Of a stretch of DNA of 64,000 bases, positions 42,881 to 49,705 are shown piece by piece. Position 1 is the stretch's first letter; every line of letters starts with the position of its first letter. The translations under genes were made by a program, and so were the position numbers. The stretch is taken from positions 3,240-67,239 of the forward strand of contig CAZDQL010000028.1 in assembly GCA_964507325.1 (NCBI GenBank), given 5' to 3'. The notes under the pieces are model-generated. The model was not told the origin of the DNA. It did not search any database and worked only from the letters and a program-made list of their open reading frames with translations. The stretch is from CAZDQL01 sp964507325 (GTDB lineage: Bacteria > Planctomycetota > UBA1135 > GCA-002686595).

Positions 42881-43669
42881 TTAGCGGATGAGTTGGTTGA
42901 CCTGCTGGAGCATCTCGTCACTGACCCGGATCGCGCGGCTGTTCACCTCGTAGCTGCGCTGGGCGACGATCAGACCGACGAGCTCCTCCACCGTCTCGAC
43001 GTTGGCTCGTTCCAGGGAGCCCTGGATGATCTCGCCGGTGCCGTCCTGGCCCGGCTGCCTCGACTCCGCCCTGCCGGAGGAGGCCGTGGTGCTGAAGTAG
43101 TTGCCCCCCTGAGCCTTGAGCCCGGCGGGGTTCGCGAAGCGGTAGAGCTGGATCTCGCCCCCGCTGGCCCCCACGTCGTCCCCGCTCTTGAAGACCGTGA
43201 TCGATCCGTCGCGGGCGATCTCCACCTCGCGCACGGTCGGATCGAAGGTGATCCTGGGCTCGAGGTAGTAACCTTCCGTGGTGACCAGGGAGCCGCTCGA
43301 ATCGAGGCGGAAGTTGCCGCTGCGGGTGTAGTAGATCTCCCCGGAGAGGGTCTGCACGCCGAAGAAGCCATCTTCCTGGATCGCCAGATCGAAGCGCCCG
43401 CCGGTCAGGTCCAGGACGCCTTGGCTGAAGACCTTCTGGGAACCCGCCACCTCGACTCCGCTGCCGATCTGCAGCCCGGTGGCGTCCTGTTGCCCGCTGA
43501 GGGTCATCGAGCCCGGTTGGCGGTAGGTCTGGTAGAGCAGCGACTTGAACGACAGGCGGCTGCGTTTGAAGCCGGCTGTGTTGGCGTTGGCGATGTTGTT
43601 GGCGATCGTGTCGACCTGCATCTGCTGGGCTCTCATGCCCGAAGCAGCTGTCATCATGGAGCGGAGCAT
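42881..43669 (-). CDS. flgG: Distal rod protein FlgG
   Basis: A 262-residue rod protein: MLRSMMTAASGMRAQQMQVDTIANNIANANTAGFKRSR is the canonical FlgG start, IGSGVEVAGSQKVFSQGVLDLTG the D1 segment, and the C-terminal ASLERANVETVEELVGLIVAQRSYEVNSRAIRVSDEML-type helix closes the family pattern. Length equals E. coli FlgG (260). It follows flgF by 21 bp. Confidence 0.96.
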   Translation of the reverse strand: MLRSMMTAASGMRAQQMQVDTIANNIANANTAGFKRSRLSFKSLLYQTYRQPGSMTLSGQQDATGLQIGSGVEVAGSQKVFSQGVLDLTGGRFDLAIQEDGFFGVQTLSGEIYYTRSGNFRLDSSGSLVTTEGYYLEPRITFDPTVREVEIARDGSITVFKSGDDVGASGGEIQLYRFANPAGLKAQGGNYFSTTASSGRAESRQPGQDGTGEIIQGSLERANVETVEELVGLIVAQRSYEVNSRAIRVSDEMLQQVNQLIR

Positions 43670-43690
43670 GCGGATCCGATGGGCTGGGGG

Positions 43691-44395
43691 TTACTGAGCG
43701 GCGTTCGCCAAGCGCTGGTAGCTCTGGCTGATGAGTTGCACGACCTGGGAGCCGGCCTGGAAGGCGCGCTGGGTCTCGATCAGGGCGACCAGCTCGTCGA
43801 CGGGGGAGACGTTGGCGCCCTCGACGGCGTACTGGTGCACCTCGGCGGTGGCGGGGATGCGATTCAGGGCGGGGTCGGCGGAGTAGTAGCCGCGGCGCTC
43901 GGCCTGCAGGCGGTCGCGGGCGCCGAAGTCCACCAGCTTGAGGCGGCCCAGGCGTCGCCCGTCCTGGCTGACCTGCCCGGTGAGGTCGATGACCATGGGC
44001 TGGCTGGTGGGATCGATCTGGCCCCGGGCGCCGTCCCAAGCGACGGCGTAGCCTTCCTGGGTCACGAGCACCCCAGCCTCGTTCAGCTGCAGTTGCCCGT
44101 CGCGGGTGTAGAGCTCCCCCTCGGGCCCCTCCACGGCGAGGAAGCCGTCCCCCATGAGCGCCACGTCGGTGGCCACACCGGTGCGCTCCAGGGGCCCCTG
44201 GGACCAATCGACATGGCGGGCGGTCCACACCATGCGGTGCTGGGGGTTGCCCTCCAGTCCGGCCGGGGCGTGCTGGGCAACCGCGCTGCGCTTGAAGCCG
44301 TTGACGCGCAGGTTCGCCAGGTTGCTGGCGATCGTCTCGAGCCGGCGCTCGTTGGCGTGCATCGCGGCGGCGCCTCGGTACAGACCGATGTTCAT
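43691..44395 (-). CDS. flgF: Proximal rod protein FlgF
   Basis: A 234-residue rod protein: MNIGLYRGAAAMHANERRLETIASNLANLRVNGFKRSAVAQ, then VALMGDGFLAVEGPEGELYTRDGQLQLNEAGVLVTQEGYAV and the terminal VEGANVSPVDELVALIETQRAFQAGSQVVQLISQSYQRLANAA. It is the first gene of the second flagellar operon. ATG 44395 is chosen because it begins exactly at the family N-terminus. No Shine-Dalgarno precedes it; the predicted sigma-54 start site is one base upstream, which suggests a leaderless message. Confidence 0.94.
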   Translation of the reverse strand: MNIGLYRGAAAMHANERRLETIASNLANLRVNGFKRSAVAQHAPAGLEGNPQHRMVWTARHVDWSQGPLERTGVATDVALMGDGFLAVEGPEGELYTRDGQLQLNEAGVLVTQEGYAVAWDGARGQIDPTSQPMVIDLTGQVSQDGRRLGRLKLVDFGARDRLQAERRGYYSADPALNRIPATAEVHQYAVEGANVSPVDELVALIETQRAFQAGSQVVQLISQSYQRLANAAQ

Positions 44396-44406
44396 ACCCG
44401 TGCGCG

Positions 44407-44423
44407 AGCAAGGCCCATGCCAA
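44407..44423 (-). promoter_or_regulatory. Sigma-54 (-24/-12) promoter of the flgF operon
   Basis: On the minus strand TTGGCATGGGCCTTGCT matches the consensus TTGGCACGNNNNTTGCW with a single mismatch, and GG and GC are exactly 12 bp apart. The predicted start (+1, 12 nt after the GC) falls at 44396, immediately before the flgF ATG. Middle flagellar genes are controlled by RpoN in many bacteria. Confidence 0.75.
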
Positions 44424-44525
44424 GTCCCGAATCGCCCCCCTGCAGCGTCAGCAAGGGTGTTGCGGCCCGTGCGCCGTGACGGGGGGGCAATCCTTTCCAA
44501 CGCCACGGAAGGACTTTCCAAGGAC

Positions 44526-44559
44526 AACGGCCCCGCGGGGATGAACCCGCGGGGCCGTT
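44526..44559 (-). terminator. Terminator hairpin between flgE and flgF operons
   Basis: A perfect 14-bp stem (44526-44539 with 44546-44559, AACGGCCCCGCGGG side) with a 6-nt loop lies 40 bp after the flgE stop and about 100 bp before the next promoter. There is no U tract. It should stop transcripts of the fliK-flgD-flgE operon. Confidence 0.75.
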
Positions 44560-44598
44560 CGATGCTGAGGGGGGGTGCGTGGTGGATCAGGCCAGGGC

Positions 44599-46536
44599 TC
44601 AGATCAGGTTCACGACTTCCGCCAGGACCTCGTCCTGGGTGGTGATCACGCGGGCGTTGGCTTGGAACCCGCGCTGCGCCTCGATCAACCGCACGAACTG
44701 CTCGGCGGTGTCGACGTTGGAGTTCTCGAGCGAGCCGCCGATGACCAATCCAGCGCCTTGGACGTCGCCGGCGCCGAGGGATGCGGCGCCGCTGTTGGAG
44801 GACTCGGCGAAGAGGTTCTCGCCCTCGGCGAAGAGCCCCTCCTCGTTCACGAAGGTGGCGATGCCCACCCCTCCCAACGAGCGGCTTTGACCGTTGGTGT
44901 AGAAGCCGTCGATCGTGCCGTCGGTGTTGACGGAGAGGCTGGCCAACTCCCCGTCGCCGTATCCGTCCTGGTAGGAGATGTAGGCACTGGTCTGACTGCC
45001 GAACTGCGTCAGGCCGTCGAACTCCCCGTCGGTGCCAAAGTCCAGCGCGAGGAGCTGGGGATTGGACTGGCCGGCGAACTGAATGGAGATGGTGCCGTTC
45101 ACCGAACCCAAGCCCTGGGGCGCGCCGTCCTCGTCGAACTTGAGCCCCGTGATGGGGTTGTCCTCGTCCCCCTGCAGGATGGTTCCGTCCGTGCTCGGGA
45201 TCGAGGCGATCACGTTCCAGGTGAGGTCGGACTGGCGCTCAAAGGTCAGGGTCACCGTGTGCGCCACACCGGCGTTGTCGTAGACCTCGGTCGAGGTGAC
45301 CACCGTGTCGGGTCCGGTGCCGTCGGTCGTGACGCTGACGGCGTAGTCGGTCCAGGTCGTGGTGCCGGTGGCGGCCCCGTCGTCGGCGATCGTCAGCAAC
45401 AGGTCGGCCTCCCCGGGAGTCTGGGCGGTCACGACGATCTGCCCGGAGTTGTTGAGAGTCACCAACGCGTCGGTGTACAGGCCGTCGAGGAAGTCCCGGA
45501 AGTCGGCGATCGTCGTCCCGGTGGTGCCGTAGATGAAGGTGCCGGTGACCGGGCTGCCGTCGGTGTCGACACCGACGACATCGATCTGATCGCCGGCGAC
45601 GTAGTCGGACACGTTGGAGGGAAGCGAGTTGAGGTCCGCGTCGAAGTTCAGCTCCTGATCACCGCTGACCAGGGTGGTGGCCATGTTGATCACGTTGGCC
45701 AGGTCGTTGGGGGAGCCCGCATCGACCTTGAGGGTCACCGCCGAACCGGTGCGATCGGTCTCCAGCAGGATCTGCCCCCCCTGGTCCGAAGCGTGCACGT
45801 CGTCCAGCGCGTCGAGCACGGCCACGACCTCGGCGGTGGTGAACTGCCCGTCGTTGTCACTGTCGGTGAGGGTCACCAACTTGGGCGCACCGCCGCTGAC
45901 GACGACCTCCATGGTGTAGGTGGCTCCGGGGGTCACGGCGTAGGGGCCGGTGGCGGCGCTCATCAACTGGGCCGGGAAGCCCTCCTCGAGCCCCGTCGTC
46001 CCGGTCAGCTCCTCGGCCAGCGGACCGGTGACCACCGCCGGCAGGTTGCCCTTGAGGGTCAGGTTCTCGGTGGACTTGGGCTGGAAGAGCGCCTCCGTGT
46101 CGACGGTCACTGGGCTGCCGGTCGGATCGAGCACCGATAGACCGGTGCGCTGATCGACCAGGTTGCGTCGGGAGTCGAGGCCGAAGGTCCCCACGCGCGA
46201 GAAGAAGCGCTGGGCGCCGTCGGTCAGGGCGAAGAAGCCCTTCCCCTCCAGGGCCAGATCGAAGATCCGCCCGGTGGCGGTCAGCGCGCCCTGGGTGAAG
46301 GTGCGATCGGTGCCCGCCAGGGAGACGCCCAGCCCGATCTGCGTCGGGTTGATGCCGCCGAGGTTGCCGGTGGGCGCCGAGGCGAAGCGCAGGGTCTGCT
46401 CGAAGGCGGACGCGAAGGTGGCGCGGCTGACCTTGTAACCGGGCGTGTTGGAGTTCGCCAGGTTGTTGCCGATCACGTCGATCCACTGCTGGTGGGCGGT
46501 CATCCCACTCAAGGCCGAGAAGAAGGAACGGGGCAT
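44599..46536 (-). CDS. flgE: Flagellar hook protein FlgE
   Basis: A 645-residue hook protein: MPRSFFSALSGMTAHQQWIDVIGNNLANSNTPGYKVSRATFA at the start, LALEGKGFFALTDGAQRFFSRVGTFGLDSRRNLVD next, and a C-terminal helix SNVDTAEQFVRLIEAQRGFQANARVITTQDEVLAEVVNLI. The central domain (~170-480), rich in Asp, Thr and Gly, is expanded relative to E. coli FlgE (402 residues) and would form the outer hook surface. A good ribosome-binding site (AGGAG, 9 nt) precedes the ATG. flgD lies 38 bp upstream. Confidence 0.95.
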   Translation of the reverse strand: MPRSFFSALSGMTAHQQWIDVIGNNLANSNTPGYKVSRATFASAFEQTLRFASAPTGNLGGINPTQIGLGVSLAGTDRTFTQGALTATGRIFDLALEGKGFFALTDGAQRFFSRVGTFGLDSRRNLVDQRTGLSVLDPTGSPVTVDTEALFQPKSTENLTLKGNLPAVVTGPLAEELTGTTGLEEGFPAQLMSAATGPYAVTPGATYTMEVVVSGGAPKLVTLTDSDNDGQFTTAEVVAVLDALDDVHASDQGGQILLETDRTGSAVTLKVDAGSPNDLANVINMATTLVSGDQELNFDADLNSLPSNVSDYVAGDQIDVVGVDTDGSPVTGTFIYGTTGTTIADFRDFLDGLYTDALVTLNNSGQIVVTAQTPGEADLLLTIADDGAATGTTTWTDYAVSVTTDGTGPDTVVTSTEVYDNAGVAHTVTLTFERQSDLTWNVIASIPSTDGTILQGDEDNPITGLKFDEDGAPQGLGSVNGTISIQFAGQSNPQLLALDFGTDGEFDGLTQFGSQTSAYISYQDGYGDGELASLSVNTDGTIDGFYTNGQSRSLGGVGIATFVNEEGLFAEGENLFAESSNSGAASLGAGDVQGAGLVIGGSLENSNVDTAEQFVRLIEAQRGFQANARVITTQDEVLAEVVNLI

Positions 46537-46574
46537 GGCTCTAGCTCCTGGGGGTGGACTTGGATTCGGTTCGG

Positions 46575-47042
46575 TTACTGGTCGTCCTGATCGCCATCCT
46601 CTTGGTCCTCCTCCCCACCGGTGACGGCTCGCACGTCGGCCAGCGGAATCTCCTTCCCGCCGACGGACAGGAGCACGCCGCCGTCCGCGAGGTGGACGGA
46701 GTCGACGATGCCGCTCAGCTCATCGCCCGAGGTGCCGTCGGCGTACACGATGGTGCGACCGATCAGCGCGCTGGAGTTGGTGAGCTGGGTCAACTGGGCG
46801 TTCCCCTCCTGGAGGAGCGCCAGCGCGACCAGGTTCTCGTTCACGCCCTGCATCTCCTCCAAGGCGGAGAACTGCGCCAGCTGGGCGATGAACTCCTGGT
46901 TGTCGGTGGGGGCCATGGGGTCCTGGTTCTTGAGCTGCGTGACGAGCAGCTGCATGAACGCGTTCTTGTCGAGTCCCTGGGTCGCGGGTCCGCCGCCCGC
47001 GGCTCCCAGCAGGGGGTCGTTCGCGCTGATGCCTTCGATCAT
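46575..47042 (-). CDS. flgD: Hook-capping protein FlgD
   Basis: A 155-residue protein with the FlgD signature LDKNAFMQLLVTQLKNQDPMAPTDNQEFIAQLAQFSALEEMQGVNENL near residues 24-70. The second part is a short beta domain (LIGRTIVYADGTSGDELSGIVDSVHLADGGVLLSVGGKEIPLADV) and an acidic Asp/Glu/Gln tail. It is shorter than E. coli FlgD (231): the FlgD Ig-like part is reduced. It acts as the scaffold for FlgE polymerisation. Confidence 0.93.
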   Translation of the reverse strand: MIEGISANDPLLGAAGGGPATQGLDKNAFMQLLVTQLKNQDPMAPTDNQEFIAQLAQFSALEEMQGVNENLVALALLQEGNAQLTQLTNSSALIGRTIVYADGTSGDELSGIVDSVHLADGGVLLSVGGKEIPLADVRAVTGGEEDQEDGDQDDQ

Positions 47043-47051
47043 GGCTGTGCC

Positions 47052-48278
47052 TCAGGCGTAGTAGTCCACGCCGCCCTCAGCCGCGGCCACGTGCCGCGCC
47101 AGGGTCGACAGGTCGGTCGGTTCCTCTTCCTGCGACGCGCCTTGGGGATCGCACGCCGTGTTCGTTTCGCGCTCCGCCCCCTCGCGAGCCGCGCCGTCGT
47201 CCCCCGCCAGCCCCAGGTCGAACTCGGAGGCCTCGAAGCCTTGCTGGGCCAGCATCGCGCGCAGCTCGGGCACGTGACGCTCGAGCACGCCGAGGGTCTC
47301 GGGGCTCTCCGCGCGCAGGACGGCGCTGACCGCGTCGTCCTGGACGCGCAGCCGGATGGTGACGCGCCCCAGATCCGCCGGCTGCAGGTTGATGGTTGCG
47401 CTGCGCAGCGCCGGCGAGAGGGAGAGGCGCACCTGCCGCAGGATCGTGTCCGCCCGCTCGAGGTCCGCGGCGGGGGGGGTGGACCGGGGCGCCTCGGCGG
47501 TGGTGCGAGCGCCCTCCACGGCAGAGGCGGGGCGGGGATTGGAGGCCTGCTCCGCGCCGGAAGCGCCCAGTCCGGTGGTGATCCCGGTGGCGCTCGAGGT
47601 GCCGGCAGCGCGCCCCTCGGCCAGGGCCGGACCGGTGGCCGCGCCGGAGTCCGCTGCTCCCGTCCCGGGGAGGCCGGCAGGCTGGAGCGTGGACTCCCCG
47701 GGAACGCTGGCTTGCGGGATGGCGGAGCCGGGAGCACCGGGCGTGGGCAGGCCGGCGCCCTGGGAGGTGCCGCCCTGGGGAGAGCTCGCGAGCTGGGGGG
47801 ACACGGATCCGGTGGATGGGGCGTTGTGCTGGGTGGATGTGCGCGTCGAGTCGGGCGCGGTCGCCGGTTCGGTGGGGTGCTCCGCCGGGGTCTCCGGGGT
47901 TCCCTCGCGCTGCGACCCCGCGGGCTCGGCGTCCTCGGAGCGCGGTTCGTCGGCGTCTCGCCGTCGATCCTCGGGGCGGTCCGCGTCGCGGCCTGCGGTG
48001 GCCTCACGCTCCTGCGTGCGCTCAGCGGCGCCGGCGTTCTCCTCGCTGCGGCGCGCGTCGGCGGTGTCTCGGGAGGACCCTCGCTCCTCGGTGAGGGCTC
48101 GATCCTGTTCCCGCCGTGCCCGGACTTCCTCGGCCTGGACCTCCTCGAGGTCCTGGGCCAACCGCCGGGCGAAGTTGTCCTCCGCCGGCGGAAGGAAGGA
48201 CGGCCGACCCGTGCCGGTCGGCCGTCCCGGTACATCCAAGGAACGGAGACTGAAATGGGACTTCAGTGACTCCATCAC
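47052..48278 (-). CDS. fliK: Flagellar hook-length control protein FliK
   Basis: A 408-residue protein. A long Ala/Pro/Gly/Ser/Glu-rich, disordered N-terminal part (~30-270) acts as the molecular ruler, and a C-terminal Flg_hook domain (~290-370) has LSPALRSATINLQPADLGRVTIRLRVQDDAVSAVLRAESPETLGVLERHVPELRAMLAQQG. It starts the fliK-flgD-flgE operon, ending 9 bp before flgD. The GTG at 48278 and the ATG at 48275 are equivalent candidates; no ribosome-binding site precedes either. Confidence 0.88.
   Translation of the reverse strand: MMESLKSHFSLRSLDVPGRPTGTGRPSFLPPAEDNFARRLAQDLEEVQAEEVRARREQDRALTEERGSSRDTADARRSEENAGAAERTQEREATAGRDADRPEDRRRDADEPRSEDAEPAGSQREGTPETPAEHPTEPATAPDSTRTSTQHNAPSTGSVSPQLASSPQGGTSQGAGLPTPGAPGSAIPQASVPGESTLQPAGLPGTGAADSGAATGPALAEGRAAGTSSATGITTGLGASGAEQASNPRPASAVEGARTTAEAPRSTPPAADLERADTILRQVRLSLSPALRSATINLQPADLGRVTIRLRVQDDAVSAVLRAESPETLGVLERHVPELRAMLAQQGFEASEFDLGLAGDDGAAREGAERETNTACDPQGASQEEEPTDLSTLARHVAAAEGGVDYYA
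48198..48227 (-). promoter_or_regulatory. Strong hairpin within the first codons of fliK
   Basis: GGACGGCCGACC (48198-48209) pairs perfectly with GGTCGGCCGTCC (48216-48227) around a 6-nt loop, about 17-27 codons into fliK. Such a 12-bp stem can slow translation or terminate transcription early. A regulatory role is an inference; it also encodes PTGTGR in frame. Confidence 0.5.
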
Positions 48279-48288
48279 GGCGGCTTAG

Positions 48289-48305
48289 AGCACGGGGCGT
48301 GCCAA
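48289..48305 (-). promoter_or_regulatory. Sigma-54-like (-24/-12) promoter of the fliK operon
   Basis: TTGGCACGCCCCGTGCT on the minus strand agrees with TTGGCACGNNNNTTGCW except for one position, with correct GG-GC spacing. The predicted start coincides with the fliK GTG (48278). The GCACG...CGTGC core is also palindromic, so chance is possible, but the twin element before flgF supports it. The rest of 48279-48463 shows nothing else. Confidence 0.6.
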
Positions 48306-48463
48306 GCTGTCCGAGATCGTGGCAACTCCTTTGGAGTCCAAGGCTTAGGGCCATTCCCCCGCAGGCGCGGTGTCCGCGGGCCGGGAAAAGGAGGCGCGTC
48401 AATCGTTCCGAGGGCCCGAAGGGTCTTCGCTTTCGGCGAGGGGTCCTCGGGCCTACGTCGCCG

Positions 48464-49147
48464 TCAGCGCTCCAACACCTCGCAGGATCCGTCCTCGCCC
48501 CCCACCACGCACAGATGCGCCAACCCCACGAAGAGGCCGGTCTCGACGACCCCCGGGATGCGATCCAGCGCCGTCTCCATCGCCGCCGGGTCCTCGATCC
48601 CGTCGGGGTAGCTGCAGTCGAGGATCTCGTTGCCGTTGTCGGTGAGGTACGGGGAGCCGTCCTCGGCGCGACGCAGCTCGGGGCGCGCGCCGAGCTTCGC
48701 GATCTCCCGCTCGACCACCGGACGCGCGAAGGGCACCACCTCCACCGGCAGGCGGAAGGTCGTCCCCAGGCGGGGCACGAGCTTGTCGCGGCCCACCACG
48801 ATCGCCATCCGGCGCGAGACGTGGGCCACCACCTTCTCGCGCAGCAGCGCCCCGCCGCCCCCCTTGATCAACTGGAAGTCGGGGGTGACCTCGTCGGCGC
48901 CGTCGATGGTGAGGTCGATCGCCTCGACCTCCCCGAGCCCGATCAGCTCGATCCCGAGCTCCCCCGCCTTGCGCTCGGTGTCCAGGGAGGTGGGGACGCC
49001 CCGGATCGAGAGCCCCTCGTCCCGGACGCGCTCCCCCAGCCGCACCAGGGTGTGGTGGACCGTGGAGCCGGTTCCCAGCCCCACCACCATCCCCTCCTCC
49101 ACGAGCTCGGCCGCCCGGCGACCGGCGGTTTCCTTGGCACTCACCAC
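48464..49147 (-). CDS. rpiA: Ribose-5-phosphate isomerase A
   Basis: A 227-residue RpiA: MVVGLGTGSTVHHTLVRLGE (phosphate-binding), GVPTSLDTERKAGELGIELI, LTIDGADEVTPDFQLIKGGGGALLREKVVAH with the catalytic Asp and Glu residues, and GRDKLVPRLG plus PVEVVPFA. It interconverts ribose 5-phosphate and ribulose 5-phosphate. Translation starts at one of two adjacent GTG codons (49147 or 49144). Its 5' flank is interrupted by the assembly gap, so the promoter cannot be assessed. Confidence 0.95.
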   Translation of the reverse strand: MVSAKETAGRRAAELVEEGMVVGLGTGSTVHHTLVRLGERVRDEGLSIRGVPTSLDTERKAGELGIELIGLGEVEAIDLTIDGADEVTPDFQLIKGGGGALLREKVVAHVSRRMAIVVGRDKLVPRLGTTFRLPVEVVPFARPVVEREIAKLGARPELRRAEDGSPYLTDNGNEILDCSYPDGIEDPAAMETALDRIPGVVETGLFVGLAHLCVVGGEDGSCEVLER

Positions 49148-49164
49148 AGGGCCTCCTGGTCGAT

Positions 49165-49219
49165 GGGCGTACTCATCAGCGGCTGTGAGGTTAGCTCCCC
49201 CGGAATAACGGGGAAAGCG
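49165..49219 (+). repeat. 55-bp direct repeat, left of the assembly gap
   Basis: Identical over 55 bases to 49320-49374. It abuts the 100-N gap directly. The copy is most easily explained as an unmerged overlap of two contig ends. Confidence 0.9.
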
Positions 49220-49319
49220 NNNNNNNNNNNNNNNNNNNNNNNNNNNNNNNNNNNNNNNNNNNNNNNNNNNNNNNNNNNNNNNNNNNNNNNNNNNNNNNNN
49301 NNNNNNNNNNNNNNNNNNN
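49220..49319. other. Assembly gap (100 N)
   Basis: Exactly 100 N, the conventional size for a scaffold gap of unknown length. Both sides carry the same 55-bp sequence, so the true gap may be zero or negative. The stretch 49148-49464 (rpiA to feoA) holds otherwise only the feo promoter/operator. Confidence 0.95.
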
Positions 49320-49374
49320 GGGCGTACTCATCAGCGGCTGTGAGGTTAGCTCCCCCGGAATAACGGGGAAAGCG
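49320..49374 (+). repeat. 55-bp direct repeat, right of the assembly gap
   Basis: Second copy of the 49165-49219 sequence. It contains a short CCCCG/CGGGG hairpin with loop GAATAA. Confidence 0.9.
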
Positions 49375-49409
49375 GTCAGAAGGCCCTTCCGCGCCGCCGA
49401 TAGGGGTGC

Positions 49410-49415
49410 TACTAT
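49410..49415 (+). promoter_or_regulatory. Possible -10 element of feoAB
   Basis: TACTAT preceded by GC (GCTACTAT), 50 nt before the feoA ATG. The Fur-like palindrome begins 11 bp downstream and would cover the start site. Confidence 0.4.
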
Positions 49416-49425
49416 TCGCCGACAT

Positions 49426-49440
49426 TGAGACGCAGTCTCA
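49426..49440 (+). promoter_or_regulatory. Fur-box-like operator of feoAB
   Basis: TGAGAC-GCA-GTCTCA is a perfect 6-bp inverted repeat with 3-bp spacer. Compared with the TGAGAAT-N-ATTCTCA form of Fur boxes it matches at 11 of 14 defined positions. It sits between a -10-like element and the feoA start, the right place for iron-dependent repression of ferrous iron uptake. Confidence 0.6.
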
Positions 49441-49464
49441 CCCGCGTCTCCGTGCCCCAGCGCC

Positions 49465-49692
49465 ATGACCCCCCTGCGACAGCTCACCACCGGCTCCCGC
49501 GCCCGCCTGATCAGCCTCGGCGGCGACCACGGCTTCCGCCGCCGCCTGATGGAGCTCGGTCTTCTGCCGGGAACCGAGCTGCGCGTCGTGCGGCGGGTGG
49601 ATACGGCACAGCTCGTCGAGCTCGAGTGCCGCGGCGCGCACCTCAGCCTGCGGCAGTCCGAGGCGAACCAACTGGTCGTGACGCCGCTCTAG
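49465..49692 (+). CDS. feoA: Ferrous iron transport protein A
   Basis: A 75-residue SH3-like protein typical of FeoA: LTTGSRARLISLGGDHGFRRRLMELGLLPGTELRVVRR, then a short beta segment and SLRQSEANQLVVTPL. It is thought to bind and assist FeoB. feoB follows 13 bp downstream. The Fur-like box upstream suggests derepression under low iron. Confidence 0.93.
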   Translation: MTPLRQLTTGSRARLISLGGDHGFRRRLMELGLLPGTELRVVRRVDTAQLVELECRGAHLSLRQSEANQLVVTPL

Positions 49693-49705
49693 CGCGGCCC
49701 GAGCG

